Shown piece by piece: positions 9,484 through 18,126 of a stretch of 64,000 nt of DNA. The position numbers and the translations under genes were made by a program. Positions within the stretch are counted from its first letter, which is position 1, and each line of letters starts with the position of its first letter. The stretch comes from Cohnella sp. WQ 127256. GTDB taxonomy: Bacteria > Bacillota > Bacilli > Paenibacillales > Paenibacillaceae. The stretch is from positions 124,001 to 188,000 of the forward strand of contig NZ_JAMZCY010000001.1 of assembly GCF_024519285.1 (NCBI RefSeq). Reading direction: 5' to 3'. The notes beneath the pieces were generated by a model, which saw only the letters and a program-made list of their open reading frames with translations, did not search any database and had not been told where the DNA came from.

Positions 9484-11928
9484 ATGGGTTCAAGCAAACA
9501 GAAAAGTCGTTCCATTCCCCTGCTACCCCTAAGAGGGCTACTCGTTTATCCCAGTATGGTGCTTCATCTGGATGTAGGTAGGGAGAAGTCCGTTAAAGCG
9601 CTGGAGCAATGTATGATCGATGATCATATGATTCTGCTATGCTCGCAATCGGAAATTAATATCGAGGAGCCGACACAGGAAGATATTTATCAAGTCGGTA
9701 CCATCGCTAAAGTGCGTCAGATGTTGAAGCTACCTAATGGGACAATTCGTGTTCTCGTAGAGGGCGTTAGCAGGGCACAGATTGAGCAATATTTGCCGAA
9801 CGAGGATTTTTATGAAGTGCTGGCACATGAATTGCTTGAAGGGCAGTCTAATGACTCAGAGCTAGATGCACTTATGCGTGCAGTGCTTAGTCAGTTCGAG
9901 CATTACATCAATCTATCTAAGAAGGTGACTCCAGAGACGCTTGCTGCGGTATCTGACATTGATCAGCCTGGGCGATTAGCTGACGTCATTACGAGTCATT
10001 TGTCACTGAAAATAAAAGATAAACAAGAAATTCTTGAAACTATCGAGGTTCGCCCTCGTCTGGAGAAGCTGCTCGATTTTCTTAACAATGAGCGAGAAGT
10101 GCTTGAGCTTGAGCGCAAGATCAGCCAGCGAGTCAAGAAACAGATGGAGAAGACACAGAAGGAATATTACCTTCGTGAACAAATGAAGGCGATTCAGAAA
10201 GAGCTTGGGGAGAAGGAAGGTCGTGCTGGCGAAGCTGAAGAGCTTAGAGCACAACTAACTGAAGCTGAGCTTCCGGAGAAAATTGCGGCCAAAGTAGAGA
10301 AGGAAATCGATCGTCTGGAGAAAATGCCAGCAGCGTCTGCGGAAGGTGCGGTTATTCGTAATTATGTAGAATGGCTGCTTGCACTCCCGTGGAATAAGAT
10401 GACCGACGATGATCTTGACATTAACAAAGCCGAGAACATCCTGAATGAAGAGCATTATGGACTAGATAAGCCGAAGGAACGGGTGCTGGAGTATTTGGCT
10501 GTGCAGAAGCTGGTCAAGAAGCTCAAAGGCCCAATTCTTTGCTTGGTAGGCCCTCCAGGGGTTGGTAAAACTTCATTAGCTAAATCTATAGCGAAGTCAC
10601 TCGGCCGAGAATTCGTGCGAATTTCTTTGGGTGGCGTAAGGGACGAGGCAGAAATTCGTGGTCATCGCCGGACCTATGTCGGAGCAATGCCTGGTCGTAT
10701 TCTTCAAGGCATGCGTAATGCAGGGTCGGCTAATCCTGTGTTCCTACTGGATGAGATCGACAAGATGGCGATGGATTTCCGTGGGGACCCCTCCTCGGCA
10801 TTGCTAGAAGTGCTTGATCCGGAGCAAAATAACACATTCAGCGATCATTATATTGAGATGCCTTTCGACTTATCTAATGTGATGTTCGTGACAACTGCGA
10901 ATGTCGTGCACAATATTCCTCGGCCATTATTAGATCGGATGGAGCTGCTGCAGGTTCCAGGTTATACCGAGCTTGAGAAGCAGCAAATAGCTGAGCGCCA
11001 TCTTCTTCAGAAGCAGAAGCGAGATCATGGCTTAGAAGAAAATCAACTGGTGTTGGAAAGTGATGCGCTCATGTCGCTTATCCGACATTATACGAGAGAA
11101 TCTGGCGTGCGGAACATGGAGCAGCAAATTGCTTCTATTTGCAGGAAAGCAGCTAAAGCGATCGTGGCTAATCCGGATGCTGCGCCGTTCGTAGTTGACG
11201 AGGAGAAGCTCAAGGAGCTGCTAGGACCACCGAGATTCCGCCACGGAATGGCAGAGCATGAGGATCAAATTGGGGCCGTAACGGGGCTTGCCTGGACTGA
11301 AGTGGGTGGAGATACTCTAGTTATAGAGGTTACAATCATGCCAGGTAGTGGTAAGCTGACATTAACAGGCCAACTTGGCGATGTGATGAAGGAATCTGCC
11401 CAAGCGGCTTTCAGCTATACGAGAAGTCGTGTAAATGAGCTTGGCATCGATCCGCAGTTCCACGAGAAGAACGATGTCCACATTCATATTCCAGAAGGGG
11501 CGATCCCTAAAGACGGTCCTTCAGCGGGGATTACGCTGGCAACGGCTCTCATCTCAGCTTTAACTAACCGAAAGGTTTCTCGCGAAGTGGCAATGACCGG
11601 TGAGATTACGTTGCGCGGTCGCGTGCTTCCAATTGGCGGATTGAAGGAGAAGTCACTTGCTGCTCATCGTGCCGGTATTACGAAGGTGTTAATGCCTAAA
11701 GAAAACGAGCGTGATTTACGGGATATTCCCGATAGCGTTCGGGAGAATATGACATTCGTACCTGTTGCACATATGGATGAGGTGCTGCAGCATGCTTTAT
11801 CCGAGCCGATTGACCTCAAATCGGGTACCAAGGGACAGGAAGAAAATGAATTAGAGGTAGGCGCTGTGGCTATCGAGACTACGGTTAACGATGAGCCGAA
11901 AGAAACGCCGCCACTCGGAACACACTGA
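9484..11928 (+). CDS. lonA: ATP-dependent Lon protease LonA
   Basis: LonA is the soluble hexameric Lon protease that degrades misfolded and regulatory proteins. From ATG 9484 the product has 814 residues: an N-terminal substrate-binding domain starting near [13 protein letters not shown], a coiled-coil stretch around 200-290, Walker A GPPGVGKT near 356, Walker B FLLDEIDK near 421, and a C-terminal protease domain with catalytic Ser in DGPSAGIT near 680 and Lys in GGLKEKSLA near 723. The last 40 or so residues form an acidic, low-complexity tail, making the protein longer than B. subtilis LonA (774). The frame extends 25 codons upstream, but that part overlaps the promoter candidate. engB follows after 18 bases, as in B. 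subtilis. Confidence 0.95.
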   Translation: MGSSKQKSRSIPLLPLRGLLVYPSMVLHLDVGREKSVKALEQCMIDDHMILLCSQSEINIEEPTQEDIYQVGTIAKVRQMLKLPNGTIRVLVEGVSRAQIEQYLPNEDFYEVLAHELLEGQSNDSELDALMRAVLSQFEHYINLSKKVTPETLAAVSDIDQPGRLADVITSHLSLKIKDKQEILETIEVRPRLEKLLDFLNNEREVLELERKISQRVKKQMEKTQKEYYLREQMKAIQKELGEKEGRAGEAEELRAQLTEAELPEKIAAKVEKEIDRLEKMPAASAEGAVIRNYVEWLLALPWNKMTDDDLDINKAENILNEEHYGLDKPKERVLEYLAVQKLVKKLKGPILCLVGPPGVGKTSLAKSIAKSLGREFVRISLGGVRDEAEIRGHRRTYVGAMPGRILQGMRNAGSANPVFLLDEIDKMAMDFRGDPSSALLEVLDPEQNNTFSDHYIEMPFDLSNVMFVTTANVVHNIPRPLLDRMELLQVPGYTELEKQQIAERHLLQKQKRDHGLEENQLVLESDALMSLIRHYTRESGVRNMEQQIASICRKAAKAIVANPDAAPFVVDEEKLKELLGPPRFRHGMAEHEDQIGAVTGLAWTEVGGDTLVIEVTIMPGSGKLTLTGQLGDVMKESAQAAFSYTRSRVNELGIDPQFHEKNDVHIHIPEGAIPKDGPSAGITLATALISALTNRKVSREVAMTGEITLRGRVLPIGGLKEKSLAAHRAGITKVLMPKENERDLRDIPDSVRENMTFVPVAHMDEVLQHALSEPIDLKSGTKGQEENELEVGAVAIETTVNDEPKETPPLGTH

Positions 11929-11946
11929 CAGGAGACCTAAGTTGTT

Positions 11947-12591
11947 ATGAAAATCAAGCAAACAGAATTTGTCATCAGCGCGGTAGGCCCAGATCAATAC
12001 CCGGATAATGGATTGCCGGAGATCGCTCTAGCTGGTCGCTCCAACGTAGGGAAATCTTCCCTTATTAACAAAATGCTGCTTCGCCGCAACTTGGCCCGCA
12101 CAAGCCAACAACCGGGCAAGACACAGACGCTTAACTATTATAAAATCAACGAAGATTTATTCTTCGTTGATTTTCCCGGTTACGGTTATGCAAGGGTGTC
12201 CAAATCCGAACGGGAAGCTTGGGGCAAAATGATCGAGCGATACTTAAGGGGACGCGAACCCCTGAAGTTAGTGCTTCAGCTCGTCGATTTGCGTCATCCT
12301 CCCTCTGCTGAGGATCAACGTATGTACGAATGGCTCTCCCATTACGAAATCCCGATGACAGTCGTTGCGACCAAAGCGGATAAAGTATCGCGTTCACAGT
12401 GGCCTAAACACATGAAGATCATTCGGCAAACCCTCGGAATGCCAGGGCATGTTCCTCTTGTCCTGTTCTCGTCGGAAACGGGTTATGGAAGAGACGAATT
12501 ATGGAGCATTATCATGCAATCGGCAGAAATACCGCTTAATCCCCCCTCTGAACCCCCTAACATCGTGCAGGAAACAGAGGATAACGGTTAA
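11947..12591 (+). CDS. engB: Ribosome biogenesis GTPase EngB (YsxC)
   Basis: EngB/YsxC is an essential small GTPase needed for late assembly of the 50S subunit. The 214-residue product has all G motifs: G1 GRSNVGKS (30-37), G3 DFPGYG (75-80) and G4 TKAD (142-145). The family-specific start, a strand ending in a single conserved Phe (EFVISA), is present. The C-terminus carries a proline-rich extension of about 15 residues. An AGGAGA site precedes the ATG. The gene follows lonA closely and is probably co-transcribed with it, as in B. subtilis. Confidence 0.95.
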   Translation: MKIKQTEFVISAVGPDQYPDNGLPEIALAGRSNVGKSSLINKMLLRRNLARTSQQPGKTQTLNYYKINEDLFFVDFPGYGYARVSKSEREAWGKMIERYLRGREPLKLVLQLVDLRHPPSAEDQRMYEWLSHYEIPMTVVATKADKVSRSQWPKHMKIIRQTLGMPGHVPLVLFSSETGYGRDELWSIIMQSAEIPLNPPSEPPNIVQETEDNG

Positions 12592-12743
12592 AATATGGGC
12601 AGGATCGCAGTAGAAATCGATTTTTGCACGTTTTTTCCGTGAAAATAACAATCGGGCGAGAAGAAACGATTTAAGATTTAGCGTATAATAATGGATAGAT
12701 GTAGGTTATACAATCGCTAGACAATGGGAATTGAGGAGATTTT

Positions 12744-13334
12744 ATGGCTCAACGGGTAGCCACGGAGTATGTCAATGCCAGCCTGACACTGACGGAAGCC
12801 GAAATGCCGAGACTGATCTCTCTGTGCGAGATTCAGCAACTGAGACTGCAAGTTTTCGTGCTGGATAATGGTAATCAGGAAGTCGTGTTAGAAGACGATG
12901 TCTGTGGAGAATCCATTCGCTTGACTTTTGAACGATTAAACGGTGATTATCGTTGTAAGCTAACTTGCCGTGTTATTCATCCCAGACTGACTGATGCTTT
13001 GCGGAAGATCATATCTTCCTTCAAGGGTGACGCGGTTGTCAATCGAATTTATCCTAGTTATACAATTGTGTATTATTACATTCGGGGTAACGTTGCACGC
13101 ATTGTGGAGAACAAAGGAGTTCTTCAGCGCACGATATTCGAACATAAGGATACAGTAGGAAAATTGCAATCCCAATTTGCTTTATTTTCAATTGAGGAAG
13201 AGATTAATCGCTTGCGAGGTTCTGTGAATGAGTTGCTCGATATGCGCAATCAGACGAAGGAGCCTGGGCTAATCGCTGAAATCGACCAAGGATTGAAAAA
13301 CCAAAGTCGCTTATTATTCGCATTAGAAGCATGA
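12744..13334 (+). CDS. Conserved protein of unknown function
   Basis: A 196-residue soluble protein I cannot assign to a characterised family. It has no signal peptide or membrane helix. The N-terminal half looks like a mixed alpha/beta domain with many acidic residues (DNGNQEVVLEDD, SIRLTFERLNGDYRCKL). A tyrosine-rich stretch, RIYPSYTIVYYYIRG, lies at 113-127. The C-terminal 50 residues are helical and charged, with a heptad-like pattern. It starts after a GAGGAG site and has its own terminator, so it is a single-gene unit between engB and speD. A TATAAT at 12684-12689 could be the -10, but no good -35 is seen. I recall similar proteins at this place in Paenibacillus genomes, some oddly labelled as peptide-synthetase modules; nothing in the sequence supports that label. 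Confidence 0.85.
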   Translation: MAQRVATEYVNASLTLTEAEMPRLISLCEIQQLRLQVFVLDNGNQEVVLEDDVCGESIRLTFERLNGDYRCKLTCRVIHPRLTDALRKIISSFKGDAVVNRIYPSYTIVYYYIRGNVARIVENKGVLQRTIFEHKDTVGKLQSQFALFSIEEEINRLRGSVNELLDMRNQTKEPGLIAEIDQGLKNQSRLLFALEA

Positions 13335-13371
13335 ACGAATCTTATAGGGTTTGAACACTTGAACAAGCAGT

Positions 13372-13404
13372 AAGGAGCCATGTAAATGGCTCCTTTGTTT
13401 TTTT
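13372..13404 (+). terminator. Rho-independent terminator
   Basis: Perfect 9-bp stem AAGGAGCCA/TGGCTCCTT with loop TGTAAA, followed by TGTTTTTTT. Confidence 0.92.
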
Positions 13405-13461
13405 GAAAAAACTATTGCATTTCCCCAGGATAGATGTTATTTTTAGATTCGTTGACAACTT

Positions 13462-13587
13462 GATACAATAGGAACCAGGATTCACTCAAGGAATGCGGTG
13501 AGAGCAAATTCCCTCCAAGTGAATGACGTAGGTCCTAGCGGATGAAATCAGTTACACATTTTATTCCTAGGAAGGGGGAACCGAAAG
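13462..13587 (+). promoter_or_regulatory. Promoter and structured leader of speD
   Basis: An extended -10 element, TGATACAAT (13462-13469), would start a leader of about 110 bases. The leader can fold into a two-part hairpin: TTCACT (from about 13483) with AGTGAA (near 13520), enclosing GGAAT with ATTCC around a purine-rich loop GCGGTGAGAGCAA. A second possible pairing joins CCTAG (near 13535) to CTAGG (near 13568), next to the Shine-Dalgarno. I do not recognise a known SAM riboswitch consensus. Placement before a SAM-consuming enzyme makes metabolite control plausible but unproven. Confidence 0.4.
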
Positions 13588-13989
13588 ATGGAATACTCGA
13601 CTTTCGGACGGCACGTTGCGGTTGATACATGGGGAGGCAATATTGATTTATTGAACAGTGCAGAACTTCTCCAATCGCACATGGTGGAAGCAGCTGAAGC
13701 ATGCGGAGCGACTGTACTCTCGGTTCAAGCGCAACAATTTGAACCTCAAGGTGCAACCGTGTTGGTACTGCTATCGGAGAGTCACATCTCCATTCATACG
13801 TATCCTGAGAAAGGTTTTGCCGCGATCGATTGTTATACCTGTGGCGAGACTGTGGATCCACAAGCAGCGATTGACTATCTCGTCAATGTGCTTAAACCAG
13901 AAAAAACCTATGCGAAGAAATTGATCCGTGGACTCGGGGAATTGCAAGTCGAAGATCCGATGATTAAGCAGGTCGAACTCGTTAAATAA
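13588..13989 (+). CDS. speD: S-adenosylmethionine decarboxylase proenzyme
   Basis: SpeD makes decarboxylated SAM, the aminopropyl donor for spermidine. This is the short bacterial class of 133 residues. The self-cleavage site is clear: ESHISIHTYPE places the Glu64-Ser65 bond that is cut to form the pyruvoyl group. His70 and Cys85 (DCYTCGE) are the expected processing and catalytic residues. The ATG follows AGGAAGGGGG with good spacing. It stands alone between two terminators and no spermidine synthase gene is in the window, so the aminopropyltransferase must be encoded elsewhere. Confidence 0.96.
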   Translation: MEYSTFGRHVAVDTWGGNIDLLNSAELLQSHMVEAAEACGATVLSVQAQQFEPQGATVLVLLSESHISIHTYPEKGFAAIDCYTCGETVDPQAAIDYLVNVLKPEKTYAKKLIRGLGELQVEDPMIKQVELVK

Positions 13990-13997
13990 GAATGCGG

Positions 13998-14031
13998 TAA
14001 AAACCATGGGGTACATACCTCATGGTTTTTT
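13998..14031 (+). terminator. Rho-independent terminator after speD
   Basis: Stem AAAAACCATG/CATGGTTTTT extended inward by GGG with CCT, loop TACATA, ending in a T-run. Confidence 0.9.
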
Positions 14032-14139
14032 CATATGTATATGGAATATGATTAGGACAATTAGTCGACAATAGGAAAAAAGCGTCAGCACGGTTTTCAT
14101 AAACTTTTCATATTTGCCGCGGGAGAGGCTGTCTAACTA

Positions 14140-14148
14140 TGCTATAAT
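14140..14148 (+). promoter_or_regulatory. Extended -10 promoter of the hem operon
   Basis: TGCTATAAT (14140-14148), a perfect TATAAT preceded by TGn. The -35 region 17 bases upstream (CGGGAG) is poor, which fits an extended -10 promoter. The leader to hemA would be about 50 bases. Confidence 0.55.
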
Positions 14149-14204
14149 AATCGTTGACGTACAGGCTAGTTCTTACTCTCAAGGCGAAAGTCAGGTGATT
14201 GCAC

Positions 14205-15614
14205 ATGCATCTTATCGTAGTTGGATTGAATTATCGTACGGCCCCTGTTGAAATGCGGGAGCGCTTTGCACTGTCTGAACGTGAGATGCCGCTTGCTCTG
14301 CAAGCGTTAAAGCAAACCACGGGCATCCTTGAAGGAGTAATCGTAGCTACCTGCAACCGGACGGAGCTTTATGCAGTTGTAGACAGATTACATCTCTGTG
14401 GACATTTTATCCGCGCCTTCATGGAGCAATGGTTTAAAATTCCACGTAAAGAATTTAACTCTCACCTTTATATGTATGAAGATGACCGCGCTGTCGAGCA
14501 TCTCTTCCGAGTGACTAGCGGACTTGATTCGATGATTATTGGTGAAACTCAGATTTTAGGCCAGGTGCGGGATGCCTTCCTACTTGCTCAGGAGCAAGGT
14601 GCAACAGGAACATTGTTTAACCGCTTATTCAAGCAATCGATCACTCTTGCTAAACGGGCGCACTCCGAAACCTCGGTTGGAGAGAATGCAGTTTCCGTGA
14701 GTTATGCTGCTGTAGAGCTCGGTAAACGAATATTCGGTCGATTCGATGATAAGAAGGTTATGATCGTTGGAGCGGGCAAGATGAGCGAATTAACCGCGAA
14801 GCACCTTCATAGCAACGGGGCCAAAGAAATACTCGTTGTTAATCGTACGGTAGAGAAGGCGGAGGAGCTGGCCGAGAAATTCCAGGGCTCAGCGATCGCT
14901 TTAGTGGAAGCACTGGAACGCTTGAAAGATACGGACATTGTTATCAGTAGTACGGGATCGGAGCAATTCGTAATTACTCGTGAGCATATCCAGAAGGCTA
15001 TGTCTACGCGTAAGAAGAAACCTCTGTTTCTGATTGATATCGCGGTGCCTCGCGATATTGAGCCATCGTGTGGAGATATTCCTAACGTCTTCTTGTATGA
15101 TATCGATGATCTAGAGGGTATCGTGGAAACGAACATGGCTAAGCGTCGCAAGGAAGCTGCAATTATTGAAGAGATGATCGCTCTTGAGCAGGAAGCATAT
15201 CAACAATGGTATATGACTCTTGGGGTTAGTCCGTTAATCCGTGCGCTTCAAGAGAAGGCTGCTGTCATACAAGAGAACACGATGGAAAGCTTAATTCGTA
15301 AGCTTCCGGAGCTGGATACTCGACAAGTTAAAGTGATCAGTAAGCTTACTAAGAGCATTGTTAATCAAGTCATACATGATCCTATATTGCGTATCAAGGA
15401 ACTTGCCTCCGAGAAGCGTAGCGATGAAGCGATGAAGCTGTTTATTCAATTATTCGCTCTAGACGATGATGTCGCTAAGCTGAAAGCGGAAGAGAAAGAT
15501 GGAGAGAAGTCCCGGAAAGAATCGGCTGCTATTTCCAGAAGCTTAGAATCTTCGTCTGGCTCTGTGCTGGATGTTGAGAAGTTGATTTCTCAGTTGGCGG
15601 GTGCTCTTCGATAA
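14205..15614 (+). CDS. hemA: Glutamyl-tRNA reductase
   Basis: HemA reduces glutamyl-tRNA(Glu) to glutamate-1-semialdehyde with NADPH, the committed step of C5-pathway tetrapyrrole synthesis. The 469-residue product has the catalytic Cys50 in ATCNRTELY, the GETQILGQVRDA motif near 115, a Rossmann domain with VGAGKMSE near 187, and the C-terminal dimerisation helices. After them comes a charged tail of about 40 residues. ATG 14205 is preferred to the in-frame TTG 14199 because AGGTG at 14191-14195 is 9 bases from it. It heads a tightly packed operon running through hemL. In B. subtilis HemA is controlled post-translationally together with HemX. Confidence 0.95.
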   Translation: MHLIVVGLNYRTAPVEMRERFALSEREMPLALQALKQTTGILEGVIVATCNRTELYAVVDRLHLCGHFIRAFMEQWFKIPRKEFNSHLYMYEDDRAVEHLFRVTSGLDSMIIGETQILGQVRDAFLLAQEQGATGTLFNRLFKQSITLAKRAHSETSVGENAVSVSYAAVELGKRIFGRFDDKKVMIVGAGKMSELTAKHLHSNGAKEILVVNRTVEKAEELAEKFQGSAIALVEALERLKDTDIVISSTGSEQFVITREHIQKAMSTRKKKPLFLIDIAVPRDIEPSCGDIPNVFLYDIDDLEGIVETNMAKRRKEAAIIEEMIALEQEAYQQWYMTLGVSPLIRALQEKAAVIQENTMESLIRKLPELDTRQVKVISKLTKSIVNQVIHDPILRIKELASEKRSDEAMKLFIQLFALDDDVAKLKAEEKDGEKSRKESAAISRSLESSSGSVLDVEKLISQLAGALR

Positions 15615-15642
15615 TGCAAGGAATGCTGGAGGCGCTGCCCTC

Positions 15643-16464
15643 ATGGTAACGCAAGATTGGTTAACCGACGCTGTACTTTATATTTACGCCCTGAGTCTGC
15701 TTTTCTTTGTGTCCGATGCCGCTTCTGGCAATCGGCGAGCTAAGAAGGTAGGAACAGGGCTACTTGTTTTTGTTTGGGTGCTACAAGGAGCTTTTTTGTT
15801 AATGTTCCTGTCTCAGCGATTTTCTGTTCCTGAAATGACGTTGAAGGACTATTTATTTTTTGTATCTTGGTTGCTCCTTTCTGTCTCTTTTATCTTAAAT
15901 CGGTTGTTTCGAGCAGAACTGCTTGTCCTGTTAGTGAATGTAGTTGGATTTGCTGTTCTTGCAGTTAATTTAATCGGACGTCCTAAAAAAGCCGCTGCGC
16001 TTGAGCCCTGGGAAGTGGCAAGGCAGCTATTAATTGTTCATGTCAGTTTAATCACTCTAGCATTTGCCGTTCTAACGATTGCCGCAATATTGGGTGTGAT
16101 GTACCTCTTCCTTCATCAAAGGCTTAAGGCTAAAAAATGGACGCATGTTATGAGTAAGATGCCAAGCCTGGAATGGATTGATCAGTATGCTTATCGGGCA
16201 GGCTTAATCGGTGTTCCTCTGCTACTGTTATCCTTGTCTACAGGCACAATGGCATTACTACTTGATAATAGTCCATCTAAGCTGTTGGATGAGAAAGTGC
16301 TTTTATCTTTCGGAGCTGGCTTGTTGTACATCATATACCTCATTCGTAGAATGGCCTCGCGTGATGATGGAACCAAGCTGGCGATTTGGAATTTGCTTGG
16401 ATATGCTTTGTTGGTTATGGGTTTTTTCGCAAGCTCGTTCTCTTCGTTTCATCAATTGTTATAG
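15643..16464 (+). CDS. hemX: HemX / CcsA-like integral membrane protein
   Basis: A 273-residue polytopic protein with about eight hydrophobic segments, of the cytochrome c assembly (CcsA/CcmF/HemX) type. In B. subtilis HemX lowers the level of HemA. The visible features are alternating hydrophobic helices and short loops with a basic stretch after the first helix (NRRAKK). The frame runs back to 15601 inside hemA, but CTGGAGG at 15627-15633 selects ATG 15643. The position directly after hemA is the same as in Bacillus. A role in heme handling is possible but not shown by sequence. Confidence 0.87.
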   Translation: MVTQDWLTDAVLYIYALSLLFFVSDAASGNRRAKKVGTGLLVFVWVLQGAFLLMFLSQRFSVPEMTLKDYLFFVSWLLLSVSFILNRLFRAELLVLLVNVVGFAVLAVNLIGRPKKAAALEPWEVARQLLIVHVSLITLAFAVLTIAAILGVMYLFLHQRLKAKKWTHVMSKMPSLEWIDQYAYRAGLIGVPLLLLSLSTGTMALLLDNSPSKLLDEKVLLSFGAGLLYIIYLIRRMASRDDGTKLAIWNLLGYALLVMGFFASSFSSFHQLL

Positions 16465-16523
16465 AAGATAAAAGCTAGAACATATAACAGCATCCCATTT
16501 AGAACCAGAAGGAGTGCCTGCAG

Positions 16524-17177
16524 ATGCCGAGTTGGTACCCGATTATGCTTAAGCTTGAAGGACGGAAATGCGTCGTCATTGGCGGCGGTTCTGTCGCACA
16601 GCGTAAAGCAGAGGGCTTGATGCAGGCGCAAGCGGATGTGGTACTTATTAGTCCTCAGTCGACACCCTCATTGCGCGAATGGTCGGATGCTGGTCGTGTG
16701 CGTTGGGTCGAGAGACAGGTAGAGGAGAAGGACTTAGATGGCGCCGTACTTGTGTTCGCAGCAACTGATCAGCCGCATATTAATCGTTGGATTGCTGAAG
16801 TTTGCGCACAACGAGCCATTCCAGTTAATATTGCGGATGAGGGTGAAGCGGGAGACTTTCTCGTCCCTGCCGTATTACGTCAAGGAGATTTGGTTCTTAC
16901 GGCAAGCACTTCAGGTGCTGGACCCGCGTTGGCCTCCCGAATTATTCTAGAGCTTGCTGATCGATACGGTCAGGAATACAATGAGAGCATTGAGATTTTA
17001 AGAGCCATTCGATTAATCGTAAAAGATGAGGTAGCCGATATTTCGGAACGGCGAGAGCTATTGAAAGCGGCCGTTACAGACGAAGCGCTTCAGGAATGGC
17101 GGGAGGCCTCTTGGCTTCATGACAAGGATAAGCTGATGACTAGGCTTCGGCAACTAGTAAATGACCGGAAGGGATGA
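16524..17177 (+). CDS. Precorrin-2 dehydrogenase (siroheme branch)
   Basis: This 217-residue protein matches the NAD-dependent precorrin-2 dehydrogenase / sirohydrochlorin ferrochelatase family (Met8p, CysG N-terminal part, SirC, YlnF). It has a Rossmann nucleotide site, CVVIGGGSVAQRKAEGL at about 16-32, then a VFAATD motif near 77 and the STSGAGPALASRI motif near 129. It converts precorrin-2, made by the CobA domain encoded two genes downstream, to sirohydrochlorin. B. subtilis has no such gene in its hem operon; here the siroheme branch sits between hemX and hemC. The start follows AGAAGGAG. Confidence 0.92.
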   Translation: MPSWYPIMLKLEGRKCVVIGGGSVAQRKAEGLMQAQADVVLISPQSTPSLREWSDAGRVRWVERQVEEKDLDGAVLVFAATDQPHINRWIAEVCAQRAIPVNIADEGEAGDFLVPAVLRQGDLVLTASTSGAGPALASRIILELADRYGQEYNESIEILRAIRLIVKDEVADISERRELLKAAVTDEALQEWREASWLHDKDKLMTRLRQLVNDRKG

Positions 17178-17183
17178 TAGCAA

Positions 17184-18122
17184 ATGCGTAACATTATTGT
17201 CGGATCAAGACAAAGCACGCTAGCTCTAACTCAGACGAATCAGACGGTACAACTCTTGAAGGATATATGTAGCAGAGAAAATCTAGCCTTTACTTTTGAA
17301 GTTAAACCGATTATTACTCGGGGAGATCGCATTCTAGACGTAACGCTTTCTAAGGTTGGCGGCAAAGGACTGTTTGTTAAGGAAATCGAGGAAGCTTTGC
17401 TCACGAGTGAGATTGACTTGGCAATACATAGTATGAAGGACATGCCCTTTGAGCTTCCTGTGGGTTTGGTCATTGGAGCTGTGCCGCAGAGAGAAGATCC
17501 AAGGGATTGCTTAATCAGTAGAGAAGGCAAGAGCTTAGCGGAGTTGCCAGAGGGAGCTCGAGTAGGGACAAGCAGCTTGCGCAGAGCTGCTCAATTGCAA
17601 GCTCACAGACCGGATCTTCGAATCGAATCTATTCGGGGGAATATCGATACCCGATTACGCAAGCTTACGGAAGAAGGTTTAGATGCCATTCTTCTTGCAG
17701 CAGCGGGTTTGCATCGGATGGGCTGGAAGGATCGCATTACGGAATATCTTACACCAGAGGTATGCTTGCCCGCCGTTGGGCAGGGAGCGTTAGCGATTGA
17801 ATGCCGTGATAATGATCCTGAGGTATTGCATTTACTCGGACTTCTGAATGATACAGCTACGGAAAGAACAGTAGCAGCGGAAAGACGTTTGTTAGGTTTA
17901 TTGAATGGAGGCTGCCAGGTGCCGATCGGAGCCTATGCTCGATTGGATACGGAGGCTTCGGATTCCACGATGGCGTTGATTGGCTTAGTATCCTCTCCAG
18001 ATGGAACTCGTTTGCTGAGGGAAACTGCAACAGGCACTGATCCGCACATAGTCGGCTCTGAAGTTGCGCAAGCACTATTGCACCGCGGAGCAGGGAATAT
18101 ATTAGCGGAATCGAGGGAATAA
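17184..18122 (+). CDS. hemC: Porphobilinogen deaminase (hydroxymethylbilane synthase)
   Basis: HemC polymerises four porphobilinogens into hydroxymethylbilane. The 312-residue product starts with the family signature [15 protein letters not shown], contains the HSMKDMP motif near 80, and the dipyrromethane cofactor attachment Cys244 in [12 protein letters not shown]. Length and domain order are normal. It follows the precorrin-2 dehydrogenase gene by 6 bases and precedes the cobA-hemD fusion by 4 bases, so the three are translated from one message. Confidence 0.97.
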   Translation: MRNIIVGSRQSTLALTQTNQTVQLLKDICSRENLAFTFEVKPIITRGDRILDVTLSKVGGKGLFVKEIEEALLTSEIDLAIHSMKDMPFELPVGLVIGAVPQREDPRDCLISREGKSLAELPEGARVGTSSLRRAAQLQAHRPDLRIESIRGNIDTRLRKLTEEGLDAILLAAAGLHRMGWKDRITEYLTPEVCLPAVGQGALAIECRDNDPEVLHLLGLLNDTATERTVAAERRLLGLLNGGCQVPIGAYARLDTEASDSTMALIGLVSSPDGTRLLRETATGTDPHIVGSEVAQALLHRGAGNILAESRE

Positions 18123-18126
18123 GCGA

